Positions 1 to 9,453 of a stretch of 64,000 nt of DNA are shown here, piece after piece. Positions within the stretch are counted from its first letter, which is position 1. The number at the start of each line of letters is the position of its first letter. The translations under genes and the position numbers were made by a program. The DNA comes from Clostridium ljungdahlii DSM 13528 (GTDB lineage Bacteria > Bacillota > Clostridia > Clostridiales > Clostridiaceae), in NCBI RefSeq assembly GCF_000143685.1, contig NC_014328.1, positions 2,852,001 to 2,916,000 on the forward strand, given 5' to 3'. The notes beneath the pieces are model-generated. The model did no database searches, was not told the origin of the DNA, and worked only from the letters and a program-made list of their open reading frames with translations.

Positions 1-698
1 AAGAAACACACAAAGAATACATAAATTTTATAAATAAGTGGGTACATCAAATGAAAACTCCTGTATCTGTTATGAATCTCATACTTCAAGATGAAATAAA
101 TGAAGATAATAGAGCTGTATTTGACAGTATATTAGAAGAAAATGAAAAATTATCTCATGGCCTTGATATGATGCTCTGTAATGCAAGAGTTAACGAATTT
201 AATATGGATTTTAATGTAGAGAGCTTAAATATTATATCCATTGTTAGAAATGTTTTAAATGACAATAAAAAACCTCTCATAAGGAGCCATGTATTTCCTA
301 AAGTTACAACTGATGCAGCTATAACAGTAGAAACAGATAAAAAATGGATTTACTTTGTAATAAATCAAATAGTTGTAAATGCTATAAAATATTCAAAGCT
401 GAAAATTCAAGACAACAAGTATATTACCTTTAAAATCAAAGCTAAAAATTCAAAAATTATATTATCCATAAGTGATGAAGGAATAGGTATACCAAAAGAA
501 GATTTAAATAGAGTATTTAATGCTTTCTTTACAGGTAAAAATGGAAGAAAGAGTGATGAATCCACAGGTATGGGAATGTATCTTGCAAAGAAAATATGTG
601 ATAAACTTGGTCATGAAATTCTTGTAGAATCAGAAGAAGGCAAAGGTTCCACCTTTTCTATTGTATTTTTCAAGGGTAAAAACTTGTTTAAATTTTAA
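1..698 (+). CDS. Sensor histidine kinase, BceS-like (5' end outside window)
   Basis: C-terminal part of a membrane histidine kinase. The frame is open to the left edge, and codons before the first ATG (51) read WVHQMKTPVSV, an H-box with its phospho-accepting His at 45-47, so the ATG at 51 is internal and not the start. An N-box (NQIVVNAIKYS), G1 (DEGIGIP) and G2 (STGMGMYLAKK) complete the ATPase domain. The WVHQMKTP form of the H-box is typical of the intramembrane-sensing BceS/BcrS kinases of Firmicutes, which have two TM helices and sense peptide antibiotics through a BceAB transporter. The BceAB-like pair directly downstream supports this. The response regulator is presumably to the left of the window. 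A strong terminator follows the stop. Confidence 0.9.
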   Translation, partial: ETHKEYINFINKWVHQMKTPVSVMNLILQDEINEDNRAVFDSILEENEKLSHGLDMMLCNARVNEFNMDFNVESLNIISIVRNVLNDNKKPLIRSHVFPKVTTDAAITVETDKKWIYFVINQIVVNAIKYSKLKIQDNKYITFKIKAKNSKIILSISDEGIGIPKEDLNRVFNAFFTGKNGRKSDESTGMGMYLAKKICDKLGHEILVESEEGKGSTFSIVFFKGKNLFKF

Positions 699-733
699 TC
701 TTTCAATATTGTAAGATTAAAATTGTATTTGAA

Positions 734-768
734 AGAGAAATCGATACATTGATTTCTCTAATTTTTTT
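734..768 (+). terminator. Rho-independent terminator after the histidine kinase
   Basis: A 9-bp perfect stem (AGAGAAATC / GATTTCTCT) with an 8-nt loop is followed by AA and seven T. It separates the kinase transcript from the transporter genes, which therefore probably have their own promoter. Confidence 0.85.
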
Positions 769-792
769 ATAATATATACATAAAGTTCATGA

Positions 793-834
793 GTTCTAAC
801 ATTTCTCATTTAAAATAATGGAAATGTTATGAAC
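793..834. promoter_or_regulatory. Inverted repeat upstream of the BceAB-like genes, candidate operator
   Basis: GTTCTAACATTTC (793-805) faces GAAATGTTATGAAC (821-834) across an AT-rich 15-bp spacer. The arms match except for one inserted base. It lies 38 bp before the transporter start codon and after the kinase terminator. Bce-type response regulators bind inverted repeats in front of their target transporter operons, so this is a reasonable operator candidate, but the arms were not matched to a published BceR box. Confidence 0.45.
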
Positions 835-871
835 AGCAGCCATGAAACTAACAAGTGAAAGGAATGATAAC

Positions 872-1639
872 ATGTCAGTATTAAAGGCTGAAAATATAAG
901 TAAAATTTATGGTGATAAAAGAGGAAGCTTACAAGTAAAAGCCCTTGATAAATTTAATATTAGCATCGATGAAGGAGAATTTGTTGGAGTTATGGGCCCT
1001 TCTGGAAGTGGAAAGAGCACTCTTTTAAATATTCTTGCAACAATAGATACTCCAACTTCAGGAGAGCTTTTCATAAAAGGAGTTAATCCAGAAAAACTTG
1101 ATGAAAAGAAAGCTGCACTATTTAGGAGAAAGGAACTTGGATTTATATTTCAAGATTTTAATTTACTAGATTCCCTATCAATAAAGGAAAATATAATACT
1201 TCCTTTAGTACTCAACAAAACAAATACTCATGAAATAGAAAAAAAAGTAGATGATATTGCTTCACTTTTAAATATAAAAAAGATTTTAGATAAAAGACCT
1301 TATGAAACTTCAGGTGGCCAGCAGCAAAGGGCCGCTTGTGCAAGAGCACTAATTCACAATCCATCTATAATACTTGCAGATGAACCCACTGGAAATCTTG
1401 ATTCTAAAGCTTCTCAGGATGTTATGGAATCTTTGACTAACTTAAATAATGAAAGAAAAGCAACTATAATGATGGTTACTCATGATCCTTTTGCAGCTAG
1501 CTTTTGTAAAAGAATAATAATGATTAAGGATGGAAGATTCTTTTTAGAAATTGTAAAAGGAGGTAATCGCCAAGCTTTCTTCAAGGAAATCATGGATTCA
1601 CTTACTTTAATAGGAGGTCACTATAATGACATTGCATAA
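872..1639 (+). CDS. ABC transporter ATP-binding protein, BceA-like
   Basis: Cytoplasmic ATPase of about 255 residues in the MacB/LolD/BceA group. Visible motifs are Walker A (GPSGSGKST), Q-loop (FIFQDFNLLD), an ABC signature changed to SGGQQQR, Walker B (IILADEPTGNLD) and the switch His (VTHD). The reading frame extends up to an ATG at 842, but the ATG at 872 has an AAAGGA ribosome site at proper distance and gives the usual family N-terminus (MSVLKAENISKIY). The gene overlaps the permease by 14 bp. BceAB complexes confer resistance to bacitracin-like or lantibiotic peptides and act as co-sensors for the kinase; the role here follows from the order kinase-ATPase-permease. The C-terminal tail after the D-loop region is somewhat long. 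Confidence 0.9.
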   Translation: MSVLKAENISKIYGDKRGSLQVKALDKFNISIDEGEFVGVMGPSGSGKSTLLNILATIDTPTSGELFIKGVNPEKLDEKKAALFRRKELGFIFQDFNLLDSLSIKENIILPLVLNKTNTHEIEKKVDDIASLLNIKKILDKRPYETSGGQQQRAACARALIHNPSIILADEPTGNLDSKASQDVMESLTNLNNERKATIMMVTHDPFAASFCKRIIMIKDGRFFLEIVKGGNRQAFFKEIMDSLTLIGGHYNDIA

Positions 1640-3587
1640 TATCGCTGTTAAAAACATAAAGGGAAATTTAAATAAATTTATAATGTACTATTTAAGTAAT
1701 ACCTTTGTAGTTATGGTATTTTTCATATTTGCAAATTTTCTTTTAAGTCCTAAGGCTTCTAGTTTAAAAAACATGGGGCAAGCCGGCGCAATTATGACAG
1801 AAACAGTTTATCTTTGTGAGTTTGTAATACTCATATTCACAGTTGTATTTACTAACTATTCTATATCAAGTTTTTTAAAATCAAGAGAAAAAGAATTTGG
1901 GCTTTTATCAATGTTTGGACTGACAAGAAGCCAAGTAAGAAATTATGTTATGTTTGAAAACTTAATTGTTTCTTTATTTTCTATAAGTACAGGAATTATA
2001 CTTGGTACTCTTTTTTCTAAATTATTTTTTATGTCAATTTCAGCTATTTTGATTTTAAATGCTGAAATTCCTCTTACAATATCAATTAAAGCAGTAATAT
2101 TAACTTCAGTATGTTTTTTAATATTGTTTCAAATAACTTGTTTTAGATCAAGCTATAAAATAAAAAGCAATAACATAATAGAGCTTTTAAAAGGCTCACG
2201 GGTTGCAAAGCCAGTACCTAAATTTTCTAGTAAAAAAGCAATTTTATCTATAATATTAATTGGCTTTGGATATATTTTAGCAGTTTTTTCAGGTCAGGCT
2301 ATTGTACTCACTATGTTCCCTATTTTAATTGTAGTAGTAACTGGCACCTATATGTTATACTCTCAATTCAGCATATATATTACAAGTAAACTTAAAAATA
2401 ATAATAAAATCTTTTATAAAGGCATCAATATGATAACATTATCTCAAATAATATATAAACTTAGTGACAATACAAAAATACTATTTGCTGTTTCAATACT
2501 TTCAGCTGTAACCTTGACAGCTTCTGCAAGTGTATACTCATTTCAAAAAACTGTACAAAAACAAACTATAATAGACTACCCACAGGATATAAGTTTTATT
2601 GAAAATGGATTAAATACACACAATGTAATATCTCCTAAAGAAGTAGAAAAAATTTTTAAATCCTATGGAAATGAAATAAAATATAAAAATAAAATTATAC
2701 TTATAAAAGCAACTAACAATGATTTATCTTCAAATAAGCACTCAAATTTTGAAGAACTGATCAATAAAAAAGATTTCTATATTATGTCCAATACTGATTA
2801 CAACACTTTAGCAAATGAGCAAAAGAAATCAACTATTAAATTAAATAGTGGTGAAGTAATTGTTCACTATCATAATGTCATTGCAACTAAAGATACAGGA
2901 TTATTTGCTGATAAAAGTTATTTAAAATTAAATACCGAAAACACTTCCATAAACTTAAAGCTTAAAAATGAAATAAATGGTGGAATAATTAATCAGGATA
3001 GCAAGAACTCCAATACTGCAGTAGTAAGCGATGATGACTTTAATAAACTTAAAGCTGATATTAAGGATGATACTCTTCAAGTTTATTATGGTTATACCAT
3101 AATAAATGGATTTAAAGCAGTAAACTCAGTATCAAATATAAAAAGTGAAATTCCAAAGGAAATGAAAAGTAGTTTTTCTGAAAGAGTATTAAGCTTTTCT
3201 AAAATGATGGAAGTTATGTCTACATTTTTCTTTATAGGAACCTTTATTTCAGTATTGTTCTTCATAGCAACCTGCAGCATAATATACTTTAAATTATTTA
3301 ATGAAATTCAAAATGATAAGCATGAATTTACAGCTCTTAAAAAAATGGGAATGTCTGTAGATGAAATAAAGAAAATAGTAAGTACTCAATGCTTTATAAT
3401 GTTCTTTCTACCTTTTGCAGTATCCTTTATTCATACTAGTTTTGCAATAAAGGCTTTAAGCAACATATTACAAACAAGCCTTAGCCTTTATTTAATGATC
3501 ATAGTAGGAATTTATTTTCTACTTCAGACAATTTACTTTTGCTTTTCAAGGACTATGTACGTAAAACAAATAAATACATGGCAATAA
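1626..3587 (+). CDS. ABC transporter permease, BceB-like (FtsX family)
   Basis: A 653-residue membrane protein, the usual BceB size. Hydrophobic helices occur near residues 20-40, 55-75, 110-135, 150-170, 205-225 and 230-245, then after about 280-305 comes a hydrophilic external segment of about 200 residues, and then a final FtsX-like block (residues ~535-650). This four-plus-six helix pattern around a large extracellular domain is the BceB signature; the domain is believed to bind the peptide-lipid complex. The start at 1626 lies inside the ATPase gene with GGAGG just upstream, so the two are translationally coupled. A terminator follows closely. Confidence 0.88.
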   Translation: MTLHNIAVKNIKGNLNKFIMYYLSNTFVVMVFFIFANFLLSPKASSLKNMGQAGAIMTETVYLCEFVILIFTVVFTNYSISSFLKSREKEFGLLSMFGLTRSQVRNYVMFENLIVSLFSISTGIILGTLFSKLFFMSISAILILNAEIPLTISIKAVILTSVCFLILFQITCFRSSYKIKSNNIIELLKGSRVAKPVPKFSSKKAILSIILIGFGYILAVFSGQAIVLTMFPILIVVVTGTYMLYSQFSIYITSKLKNNNKIFYKGINMITLSQIIYKLSDNTKILFAVSILSAVTLTASASVYSFQKTVQKQTIIDYPQDISFIENGLNTHNVISPKEVEKIFKSYGNEIKYKNKIILIKATNNDLSSNKHSNFEELINKKDFYIMSNTDYNTLANEQKKSTIKLNSGEVIVHYHNVIATKDTGLFADKSYLKLNTENTSINLKLKNEINGGIINQDSKNSNTAVVSDDDFNKLKADIKDDTLQVYYGYTIINGFKAVNSVSNIKSEIPKEMKSSFSERVLSFSKMMEVMSTFFFIGTFISVLFFIATCSIIYFKLFNEIQNDKHEFTALKKMGMSVDEIKKIVSTQCFIMFFLPFAVSFIHTSFAIKALSNILQTSLSLYLMIIVGIYFLLQTIYFCFSRTMYVKQINTWQ

Positions 3588-3641
3588 TTACATTACCACG
3601 TTTAAAAAAAGTAAGAAAATGCGATTACTTTCTTAAAGAAT

Positions 3642-3680
3642 TTAGAGGCAGTACTTTCTCAATGTGCCTCTAATTTTTTT
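3642..3680 (+). terminator. Terminator after the BceAB-like operon
   Basis: Stem TTAGAGGCA / TGCCTCTAA with a 13-nt loop, followed by a run of eight T. It ends the rightward transport operon just before the convergent 6-phosphofructokinase gene. Confidence 0.85.
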
Positions 3681-3747
3681 TTAAATGCATATCAGTTCTA
3701 TGTGATACTTTATATTTAACTGCTATTTCTAAACTCATTATGGAAAT

Positions 3748-4698
3748 CTATAGGAGCAACTTTAATAAATCATATTCCTTTTGTTTATCAGTATTTTTGC
3801 TATTTACCTTGCTGAAATCTACATCTATTATTTTGTTATCCTTAATTCCAACAGCCCTTCCTGCAAAACCTTTCATCAATAGTTCTACAGCTTTAACCCC
3901 CATTTTACTCGCTAATACTCTATCAAAAGCAGATGGATTTCCTCCTCTTTGTATAAATCCTAAAACAGTGTTCCTTATACTAATTTTTAGTCTTTTTTCT
4001 ATATACTTTTGAAGTTCTTCTATATCATACATTCTTTCAGTTATTATTATCACGTTATCATTTTTTCCTTTGCTTATGTTTTTACTCAATTTATTACATA
4101 TAGTATTAAAATCCAATTTTCTTTCAGGAGTAGATATTATTTCTCCTCCTCCAGCTAAAGCTGAATATAAAGCTAAATCACCACAATACCTTCCCATTAC
4201 CTCTACAATAGTAGTTTTTTCATGAGAAGAATCTGTATCTCTTATTTTACCTATACATTCTAAAACTGTATTTAAAGTTGTATCAAACCCTATGCAATAA
4301 TCTGTATAAGCCAAATCATTATCTATCGTTCCTGGTAATGCTATAACCTTTATTCCTAGCTTGCTAAGTTCTTTCGCCCCTTGAAAAGATCCATCTCCTC
4401 CAACTACAACAACACTATCTATTTCAAATTTTTTTAATGTTTCTAAAGCTTTTTTTCTTCCACCCTCATCCATAAATTCTAGACATCTAGCCGTCTTCAG
4501 TATAGTTCCTCCTTTTTCTGCAATGCCATCTATATCTAAATTATTTAATTTTATTATATCTTCTTCTATCAAGCCCTTATACCCATACTTTATGCCCAAA
4601 ACTTCTATGCCATTATAATTTGCAGATTTTACTACTGCTCTAATAGCAGCATTCATTCCTGGAGCATCTCCTCCACTTGTTAAAATTCCTATTTTCAT
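3748..4698 (-). CDS. pfkA: ATP-dependent 6-phosphofructokinase
   Basis: Phosphorylates fructose 6-phosphate to fructose 1,6-bisphosphate in the cytoplasm. Start taken at 4698, where AGGTG precedes the canonical MKIGILTSGGDAPGMN; this gives 316 residues, the normal bacterial length. GGDGS (100-104) identifies the ATP-using form (PPi enzymes have GGDD), and PGTIDND (122-128) holds the catalytic Asp. It is the last gene of the minus-strand sugar cluster, 108 bp after a GPH symporter. In clostridia the housekeeping pfkA usually sits beside pyruvate kinase; here it stands in a catabolic cluster, so it may be a second, pathway-linked copy acting on transketolase products. That link is inferred from position only. 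Confidence 0.88.
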   Translation of the reverse strand: MKIGILTSGGDAPGMNAAIRAVVKSANYNGIEVLGIKYGYKGLIEEDIIKLNNLDIDGIAEKGGTILKTARCLEFMDEGGRKKALETLKKFEIDSVVVVGGDGSFQGAKELSKLGIKVIALPGTIDNDLAYTDYCIGFDTTLNTVLECIGKIRDTDSSHEKTTIVEVMGRYCGDLALYSALAGGGEIISTPERKLDFNTICNKLSKNISKGKNDNVIIITERMYDIEELQKYIEKRLKISIRNTVLGFIQRGGNPSAFDRVLASKMGVKAVELLMKGFAGRAVGIKDNKIIDVDFSKVNSKNTDKQKEYDLLKLLL

Positions 4699-4806
4699 AT
4701 ATTTCACCTGCTTAATATAACTTTTAATAGCCTTGTGTATACTGCATATTACTACAAATTTTTTCAGTTTCAAAAACACTATGCCTCTTTCTTTTGAAGT
4801 AAGTTT

Positions 4807-6180
4807 TTATTGTGCCTTGTTTATCTCTTCAATCATGTGTATATGTGTTTTCTTATCTATAGTATAGAAATACAATATGATACCTGCTCCTAGTAACGCA
4901 ATGCCACAAACTAAATTCATGCTAACATTTATCGCTGTCATAACCTTTATGCTCTGAACCTGATTTGCTGCATACCCTAAAGCTCCTAGTACCCAGCCAA
5001 TAACTGCTGTACAGATTGCCATACCTAGTTTAAATGCAAAATTAATGTATGCAGATAAAAAACCAGCTGCATGTTGATGATACTTATATTGGGTATATTC
5101 TGTTGTATCTGGTACCATACCAAATAGAGAAGCGATACCAAGGCCTCCTCCAATACCTGTCAAAAAAGTAAGCCCATGATATAGATTAAGTCCCACGGCA
5201 GTGTGTACTGGTAAGTAGTTCATGATAATCATAAGAATACCAGAAAAGGTAAACCCAATCATTGGAAGTGTTCTCTTATTATTTACTTTAGCTACTAGAT
5301 ATGCTAATGAAAATGTTCCTATAACACGTCCTAAGAACATTAATCCAGAATTCAGCATAAATAATTTATCGTTGCCTACATAATATTTAAAATAGTACAT
5401 TCTTACCGCGCCACCTGCTGCCTCATAAAAGCCCCAACATACAAATGAAACCACTAAAATCATTACAGGGGTATTGCCTTTTAACACCTTAATTACATCT
5501 TTCCAACTTACCTTTTCTACCTTTACCTCTACAACCTCTTTAGTTGTTTTAAAACAGAAGATATATAATGGTAATGCTATACATGAGAAAATGACTGCCG
5601 CCCAAAAAAATCCTTTTCCTTCATTTCCTCCACCAACCCATTGAACCACACGTAGAACAAGCTGTGAGAGAAGCAATGTTGCAATAAATGCACCAGTCAT
5701 ACGATAACTAGAAAGACTAGATCGTGTATCTCCATCTCTGGTTAAAGTTGCTGGCATTGCAGAATAAGGAACATTTACACATGAATAGACAAGTACTAAC
5801 ATTAAGTAACACGCAAAACAATAAAATGCTCTTGTGTATGCAGATTGCGAAGGTAATACGGTAAAGCACATAATATTTAACAACAACATAGGAATACATG
5901 CGAATAGAATCCATGGTCTGTAGCAGCCCCATTTTGATTTAGTTCTATCAGCTATTGCACCTAAAATAGGATCAAACACCGCATCGCATAACTTAGAAAC
6001 CAGCATAAAAGTACCGCAAAGTATAGCAGGTATAAGTGCAACATCTGTCCAAAAATACATCAAATAGGTAGAAACCAATGACCAACTAAAATTATTTGCA
6101 ACGTCACCAGAAGCATACCCTATTTTTTTGAACTTAGAAAGCTTAATATTTTCGGAATTCACCTTATCAGTAACAGACAT
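4807..6180 (-). CDS. GPH-family sugar:cation symporter (first copy)
   Basis: A 457-residue, 12-helix transporter of the glycoside-pentoside-hexuronide:cation symporter family (MelB/XynB/YihP type). Family marks include KIGYASGDVANNFSW near the N-terminus, the D-P-I-L-G segment followed by IADRTKSKWGCYRPW, and GMVPDTTEYTQYK late in the protein. Start placed at 6180, with GGAGG ten bases upstream, rather than at the longer frame opening at 6267. It takes up a sugar, glycoside, polyol or uronate with Na+ or H+; the substrate cannot be read from the sequence. Its paralogue at 11322-12773 heads the same cluster and the two are clearly divergent, suggesting two related substrates or an uptake/exchange pair. 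Confidence 0.88.
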   Translation of the reverse strand: MSVTDKVNSENIKLSKFKKIGYASGDVANNFSWSLVSTYLMYFWTDVALIPAILCGTFMLVSKLCDAVFDPILGAIADRTKSKWGCYRPWILFACIPMLLLNIMCFTVLPSQSAYTRAFYCFACYLMLVLVYSCVNVPYSAMPATLTRDGDTRSSLSSYRMTGAFIATLLLSQLVLRVVQWVGGGNEGKGFFWAAVIFSCIALPLYIFCFKTTKEVVEVKVEKVSWKDVIKVLKGNTPVMILVVSFVCWGFYEAAGGAVRMYYFKYYVGNDKLFMLNSGLMFLGRVIGTFSLAYLVAKVNNKRTLPMIGFTFSGILMIIMNYLPVHTAVGLNLYHGLTFLTGIGGGLGIASLFGMVPDTTEYTQYKYHQHAAGFLSAYINFAFKLGMAICTAVIGWVLGALGYAANQVQSIKVMTAINVSMNLVCGIALLGAGIILYFYTIDKKTHIHMIEEINKAQ

Positions 6181-6345
6181 TTTGAAAATTCCTCCTTTTT
6201 TATAGAACTTTAGGCTTGACCATAACTGTTGCCCTTTTATTTTAGTTCTGGCATAGCTCAAAATCATTTGCTATGCCTTTATCAATTGTAGCTGCAAACG
6301 CATACCCATGTTCTATTGAAATACTTTTCTTCACATATTCCTGTA

Positions 6346-7362
6346 TTATTTAGAGCAATCAAATAAAATTTTAGGATAAATTGATTTATTAAACAGTTCA
6401 AACCCTTTCACTGCATCACTCAGTGGCATTACCTTGCCAATAACCTTATCAAGCTGTAATCTTGGGATAAGATTGATGGTACGAGGCATAATTGAAGTTG
6501 TAGTAAATACTGTTTGAATCCTACCTTCCTTCATATATAGTTCATAGAGATTCAGTGGCATTTCATATTTAGGGGGAAATACTGCAAAGTAAACTACTGT
6601 ACCACATTTGCCCATAATTTTTAGTGCTGGTTCTGCCGCTTTAGGAGAACCTGATGCCTCAAATACGTAATCAAAGCCATTACCATCTGTAATTTCCATT
6701 GCACGCTTTTCCATATTTTCATTGAATGGGTCAATCACATACTGTGCTCCCATGTTAAGTGCCATTTGACGTTTAGATTCTACAGGATCAATAGCAGTTA
6801 CCTTTGCACCACCTGCAAGTAAAATCATATTTAAAAGAATAGAACCAATACCACCTACGCCTGAAATTGCAACCGTATCACCATGCTTTATTTGCGCTAA
6901 ATCCATAGCACGGACAGTACAATTTGCTGGTTCTACTAAACTATACCATTGTAAATCAGCATCATCTGGAATCTTGAAAACAGCACTGACATCAGTCACC
7001 ACGTATTCTGCAAAAGCACCTGTGTCTTGAGAATTATGACAATATTGGGGCTGTCCTTTTTTGCAGGCTGGACACTTTCCACAACTTGTTACTGGAAAAA
7101 GAGAAACCTTATCACCAATTTTAAATCCAAACTTGTCAGCTCCTTCGCCTAACTCTTCAATGATACCAGATGCTTCATGACCAAGACGCATTGGCGGTTT
7201 TGCACCTAATACCCCCATGGTTACCATATGCACGTCTGTTGCACAAAGAGCAGCATATGCAATTTTTACCTTTACCTGATTCTCAGCTACCTTTGGAATT
7301 TCTACATTACGAACTTCTACTTTATTTTTATCTGTAAACCATACCTGTTTCATTTTTTCCAA
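6346..7362 (-). CDS. Zinc-dependent MDR alcohol/polyol dehydrogenase (first copy)
   Basis: Medium-chain dehydrogenase of 338 residues, related to sorbitol/threonine/galactitol-phosphate dehydrogenases. Catalytic zinc ligands appear as C-A-T-D near residue 40 and GHEASG; the structural zinc site is CGKCPACKKGQPQYC; the nucleotide-binding fold is GVGGIGS. A TTG at 7362 has AGGGGTG seven bases upstream, while the ATG at 7353 has no good ribosome site, so TTG is preferred with modest certainty. It shares C-terminal features (MPLNLYE, YPKILFDC) with the enzyme at 9454-10497, indicating an old duplication. Probably oxidises a polyol or sugar hydroxyl to a ketone using NAD(P)+, feeding the transketolase next to it; the substrate is unknown. 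Confidence 0.85.
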   Translation of the reverse strand: MEKMKQVWFTDKNKVEVRNVEIPKVAENQVKVKIAYAALCATDVHMVTMGVLGAKPPMRLGHEASGIIEELGEGADKFGFKIGDKVSLFPVTSCGKCPACKKGQPQYCHNSQDTGAFAEYVVTDVSAVFKIPDDADLQWYSLVEPANCTVRAMDLAQIKHGDTVAISGVGGIGSILLNMILLAGGAKVTAIDPVESKRQMALNMGAQYVIDPFNENMEKRAMEITDGNGFDYVFEASGSPKAAEPALKIMGKCGTVVYFAVFPPKYEMPLNLYELYMKEGRIQTVFTTTSIMPRTINLIPRLQLDKVIGKVMPLSDAVKGFELFNKSIYPKILFDCSK

Positions 7363-7452
7363 TTTTCTTCACCCCTTCTACTAACATTAAACTTTTAAAA
7401 AACTATTTAGTCCACTTTCCCATTTATACAAATCCTTTAAATTTCGCTAATT

Positions 7453-7548
7453 TAGTCTCTATGCTGTATACATTTCAATGGAGACTATTTCTTAAAAGGC
7501 ATAGTTCAAATTAATAGTATAACTTTTACACTAACCTTAATTTGAACT
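7453..7548. other. Two inverted repeats between transketolase and dehydrogenase genes
   Basis: The 208-bp gap contains TAGTCTC (7453-7459) / GAGACTA (7481-7487) and AGTTCAAATTAA (7503-7514) / TTAATTTGAACT (7537-7548), the latter a perfect 12-bp stem. No long T run follows on the minus strand, so these could be weak terminators, mRNA-stabilising hairpins or an operator. They mark a likely break between two sub-operons of the sugar cluster. Confidence 0.5.
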
Positions 7549-7570
7549 ACGCTTCATATATATCGCTTTT

Positions 7571-8545
7571 TTACTTACCAGCAGCAAGCATCTTTTTCAC
7601 TGTTTCAGCAATACTATGTGAATCTAGGCCATAATATTTGTAGATTTCAGTATCAGGACCAATAACACTGAACTCATCAGGTAACCCAATTCTCTTAAAC
7701 TTGCAATTTATACCCGCTTCTGCTATAACCTCAGCTACTGCACCACCAAGACCACCATTAATGCTCTGATCTTCAACGGTTACAATAAAACCTGTTTCCC
7801 TTGCAGATTTTAAAACTATATCAACATCAAAAGGTTTAATAGTGTGCATATCTATAACTCTGGCATTTACACCTGTTTCTGCAAGCTCCTTTGCTGCCAT
7901 AAGAGACCAATACACACTGTTACCTGTCCCAATTAAAGTCAAATCATTACCTTCCTTTACAGTAATAGCTTTACCAATTTTAAATTCATAATTATTATCT
8001 TTATATACATCTGGCTCAGCACCTCTTGCAATACGGATAATCATAGGTCCTTTATAAGTCATTGACTCTCTTACAACTTTCCTACACTGACCTGCATCTG
8101 CTGGAACACAGATTGTTAAATTTGGTATTGCTCTATAAAATGACAAATCAGCAATAACATTGTGGGTAGGACCTCCACCAGATGTAACTCCAGAGTGAGT
8201 TCCAATCAATCTTACAGGCACATCATTATAAGCAATATCTGTGTGTATCTGGTCTGCTGCCCTTAAAGGAAGAAATGGACCAAATACTTGTGAAAACACA
8301 ATTTTACCAGAAAGAGCTAATCCTGCAGATATACCAACCTGATTGGCTTCTGCAATACCAATATTAAAACAACGTTCAGGATATTTTTTTATAAACTTTC
8401 CTGTAGATGTGGAAGGTGCAACATTATCAGAATAAGTAAATGCAAATTCTAATCCTTCATCTGCCATTTTCATCAATTCGACCCCATAAGCTTCTCTTGC
8501 GGATGATAACATCTGATCAAAATCGAAAGTTGTTTCAACTGCCAT
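7571..8545 (-). CDS. Transketolase-like, C-terminal subunit (pyrimidine-binding/C domain)
   Basis: 324 residues corresponding to the second half of transketolase: the pyrimidine-binding domain (SDNVAPSTSTGKF, NIGIAEANQVGISAGLALSG, VFSQVFGPFLPLRAADQI) followed by the C-terminal domain (VEDQSINGGLGGAVAEV). GIAEANQ carries the Glu that activates thiamine diphosphate. Strong ribosome site (GGTGAG) before ATG. It follows the N-terminal subunit after 3 bp and together they make a heteromeric thiamine-diphosphate enzyme moving two-carbon ketol units. Split transketolases often serve special substrates (apulose 4-phosphate, sulfofructose), while the housekeeping enzyme is usually one chain. The context, dehydrogenases plus GPH carriers without a sugar kinase or isomerase, suggests such a special role. 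Confidence 0.9.
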   Translation of the reverse strand: MAVETTFDFDQMLSSAREAYGVELMKMADEGLEFAFTYSDNVAPSTSTGKFIKKYPERCFNIGIAEANQVGISAGLALSGKIVFSQVFGPFLPLRAADQIHTDIAYNDVPVRLIGTHSGVTSGGGPTHNVIADLSFYRAIPNLTICVPADAGQCRKVVRESMTYKGPMIIRIARGAEPDVYKDNNYEFKIGKAITVKEGNDLTLIGTGNSVYWSLMAAKELAETGVNARVIDMHTIKPFDVDIVLKSARETGFIVTVEDQSINGGLGGAVAEVIAEAGINCKFKRIGLPDEFSVIGPDTEIYKYYGLDSHSIAETVKKMLAAGK

Positions 8546-8548
8546 AAT

Positions 8549-9415
8549 TTATCTCACCTTCCTATTATTTTCTATTGATTTTAGTGCCTCGTCCAACTGC
8601 TCTTTGGCAATTCCTCCGCCGTGCCATACTGCATTATTTTCCATAAATGAAACGCCACAACCTTTAGTAGTATTTGAAATAATACATATTGGCTTTCTTC
8701 TAGTTTCTGGATCTGCTGGTGGAAGAGACTTCAGGGCACTACAAACTTCATACATGTCATTACCTTGAATCTCTATAACATCCCACCCAAAAGCTCTTAT
8801 TTTATCTCCTAAAGGATCAATATTCATTACATCTCTTGTGAAACCTGTCATCTGTAGACGATTTTTATCAACAATTGCTACAAGATTACCAAGTTTATAA
8901 TGACCTGCTGCCATGAAGGCTTCCCAATTTGAACCTTCTTCAATTTCGCCATCTCCTATGATGCAGAAAGTTCTCCAGTAGGCCTTTGACATTCTAGCAC
9001 CTAATGCTAAACCTGTAGCTATGGATAATCCATGACCCAGAGAACCTGTTGATGCTTCAATGGCAGGAACATACTTTCTATTAGGGTGCATACCAAATTT
9101 AGCAGTATCTAAGGTTTCAAAATGTTCTATCATATATTCCATTGTATACATTCCTAAATCTGAAAATATAGTATACAATGTCTCACCACAATGGCCTTTA
9201 CTTAAAATCAATCTATCTCTTTTTTCCCATTTAGGATTTTTAGGATCGTAGTTCATGTACTTGTAATAGAGAGCAACAGCCATATCAACAATGGATAATT
9301 CTCCTCCAAGATGACCCATACCTATTTCATAGATAAATGAGCATAACTTTTTTCGAATCTCTACTGCCTTATCTTCTAATTGTTTAACTTGTTCCATATC
9401 GACATTACAATACAT
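8549..9415 (-). CDS. Transketolase-like, N-terminal subunit (thiamine-diphosphate domain)
   Basis: About 288 residues covering the diphosphate-binding half of transketolase. Seen: GHLGGELSIVDMAVALY, LSKGHCGETLY, ASTGSLGHGLSIATG and the thiamine-diphosphate motif GDGEIEEGSNWEA with the following Asn. ATG at 9415 lies nine bases from GGAG; the upstream ATG at 9424 overlaps that ribosome site, so the shorter start is chosen. Forms the active enzyme with the product of 7571-8545. It is 38 bp downstream of the second MDR dehydrogenase and is part of the same transcript. Confidence 0.9.
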   Translation of the reverse strand: MYCNVDMEQVKQLEDKAVEIRKKLCSFIYEIGMGHLGGELSIVDMAVALYYKYMNYDPKNPKWEKRDRLILSKGHCGETLYTIFSDLGMYTMEYMIEHFETLDTAKFGMHPNRKYVPAIEASTGSLGHGLSIATGLALGARMSKAYWRTFCIIGDGEIEEGSNWEAFMAAGHYKLGNLVAIVDKNRLQMTGFTRDVMNIDPLGDKIRAFGWDVIEIQGNDMYEVCSALKSLPPADPETRRKPICIISNTTKGCGVSFMENNAVWHGGGIAKEQLDEALKSIENNRKVR

Positions 9416-9453
9416 AATAGGCATCTCCTTTTTTCATTTATTTACAAATGTTA

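Noticed and set aside
842..871. Upstream ATG of the BceA-like gene
   Set aside because: No ribosome site; adds a non-family N-terminus.
3740..4012. 90-residue plus-strand frame inside pfkA
   Set aside because: Antisense shadow of the phosphofructokinase gene.
7571..9415. Sulfoquinovose transketolase pathway
   Set aside because: No isomerase, sulfolactaldehyde reductase or sulfonate exporter genes in the cluster.
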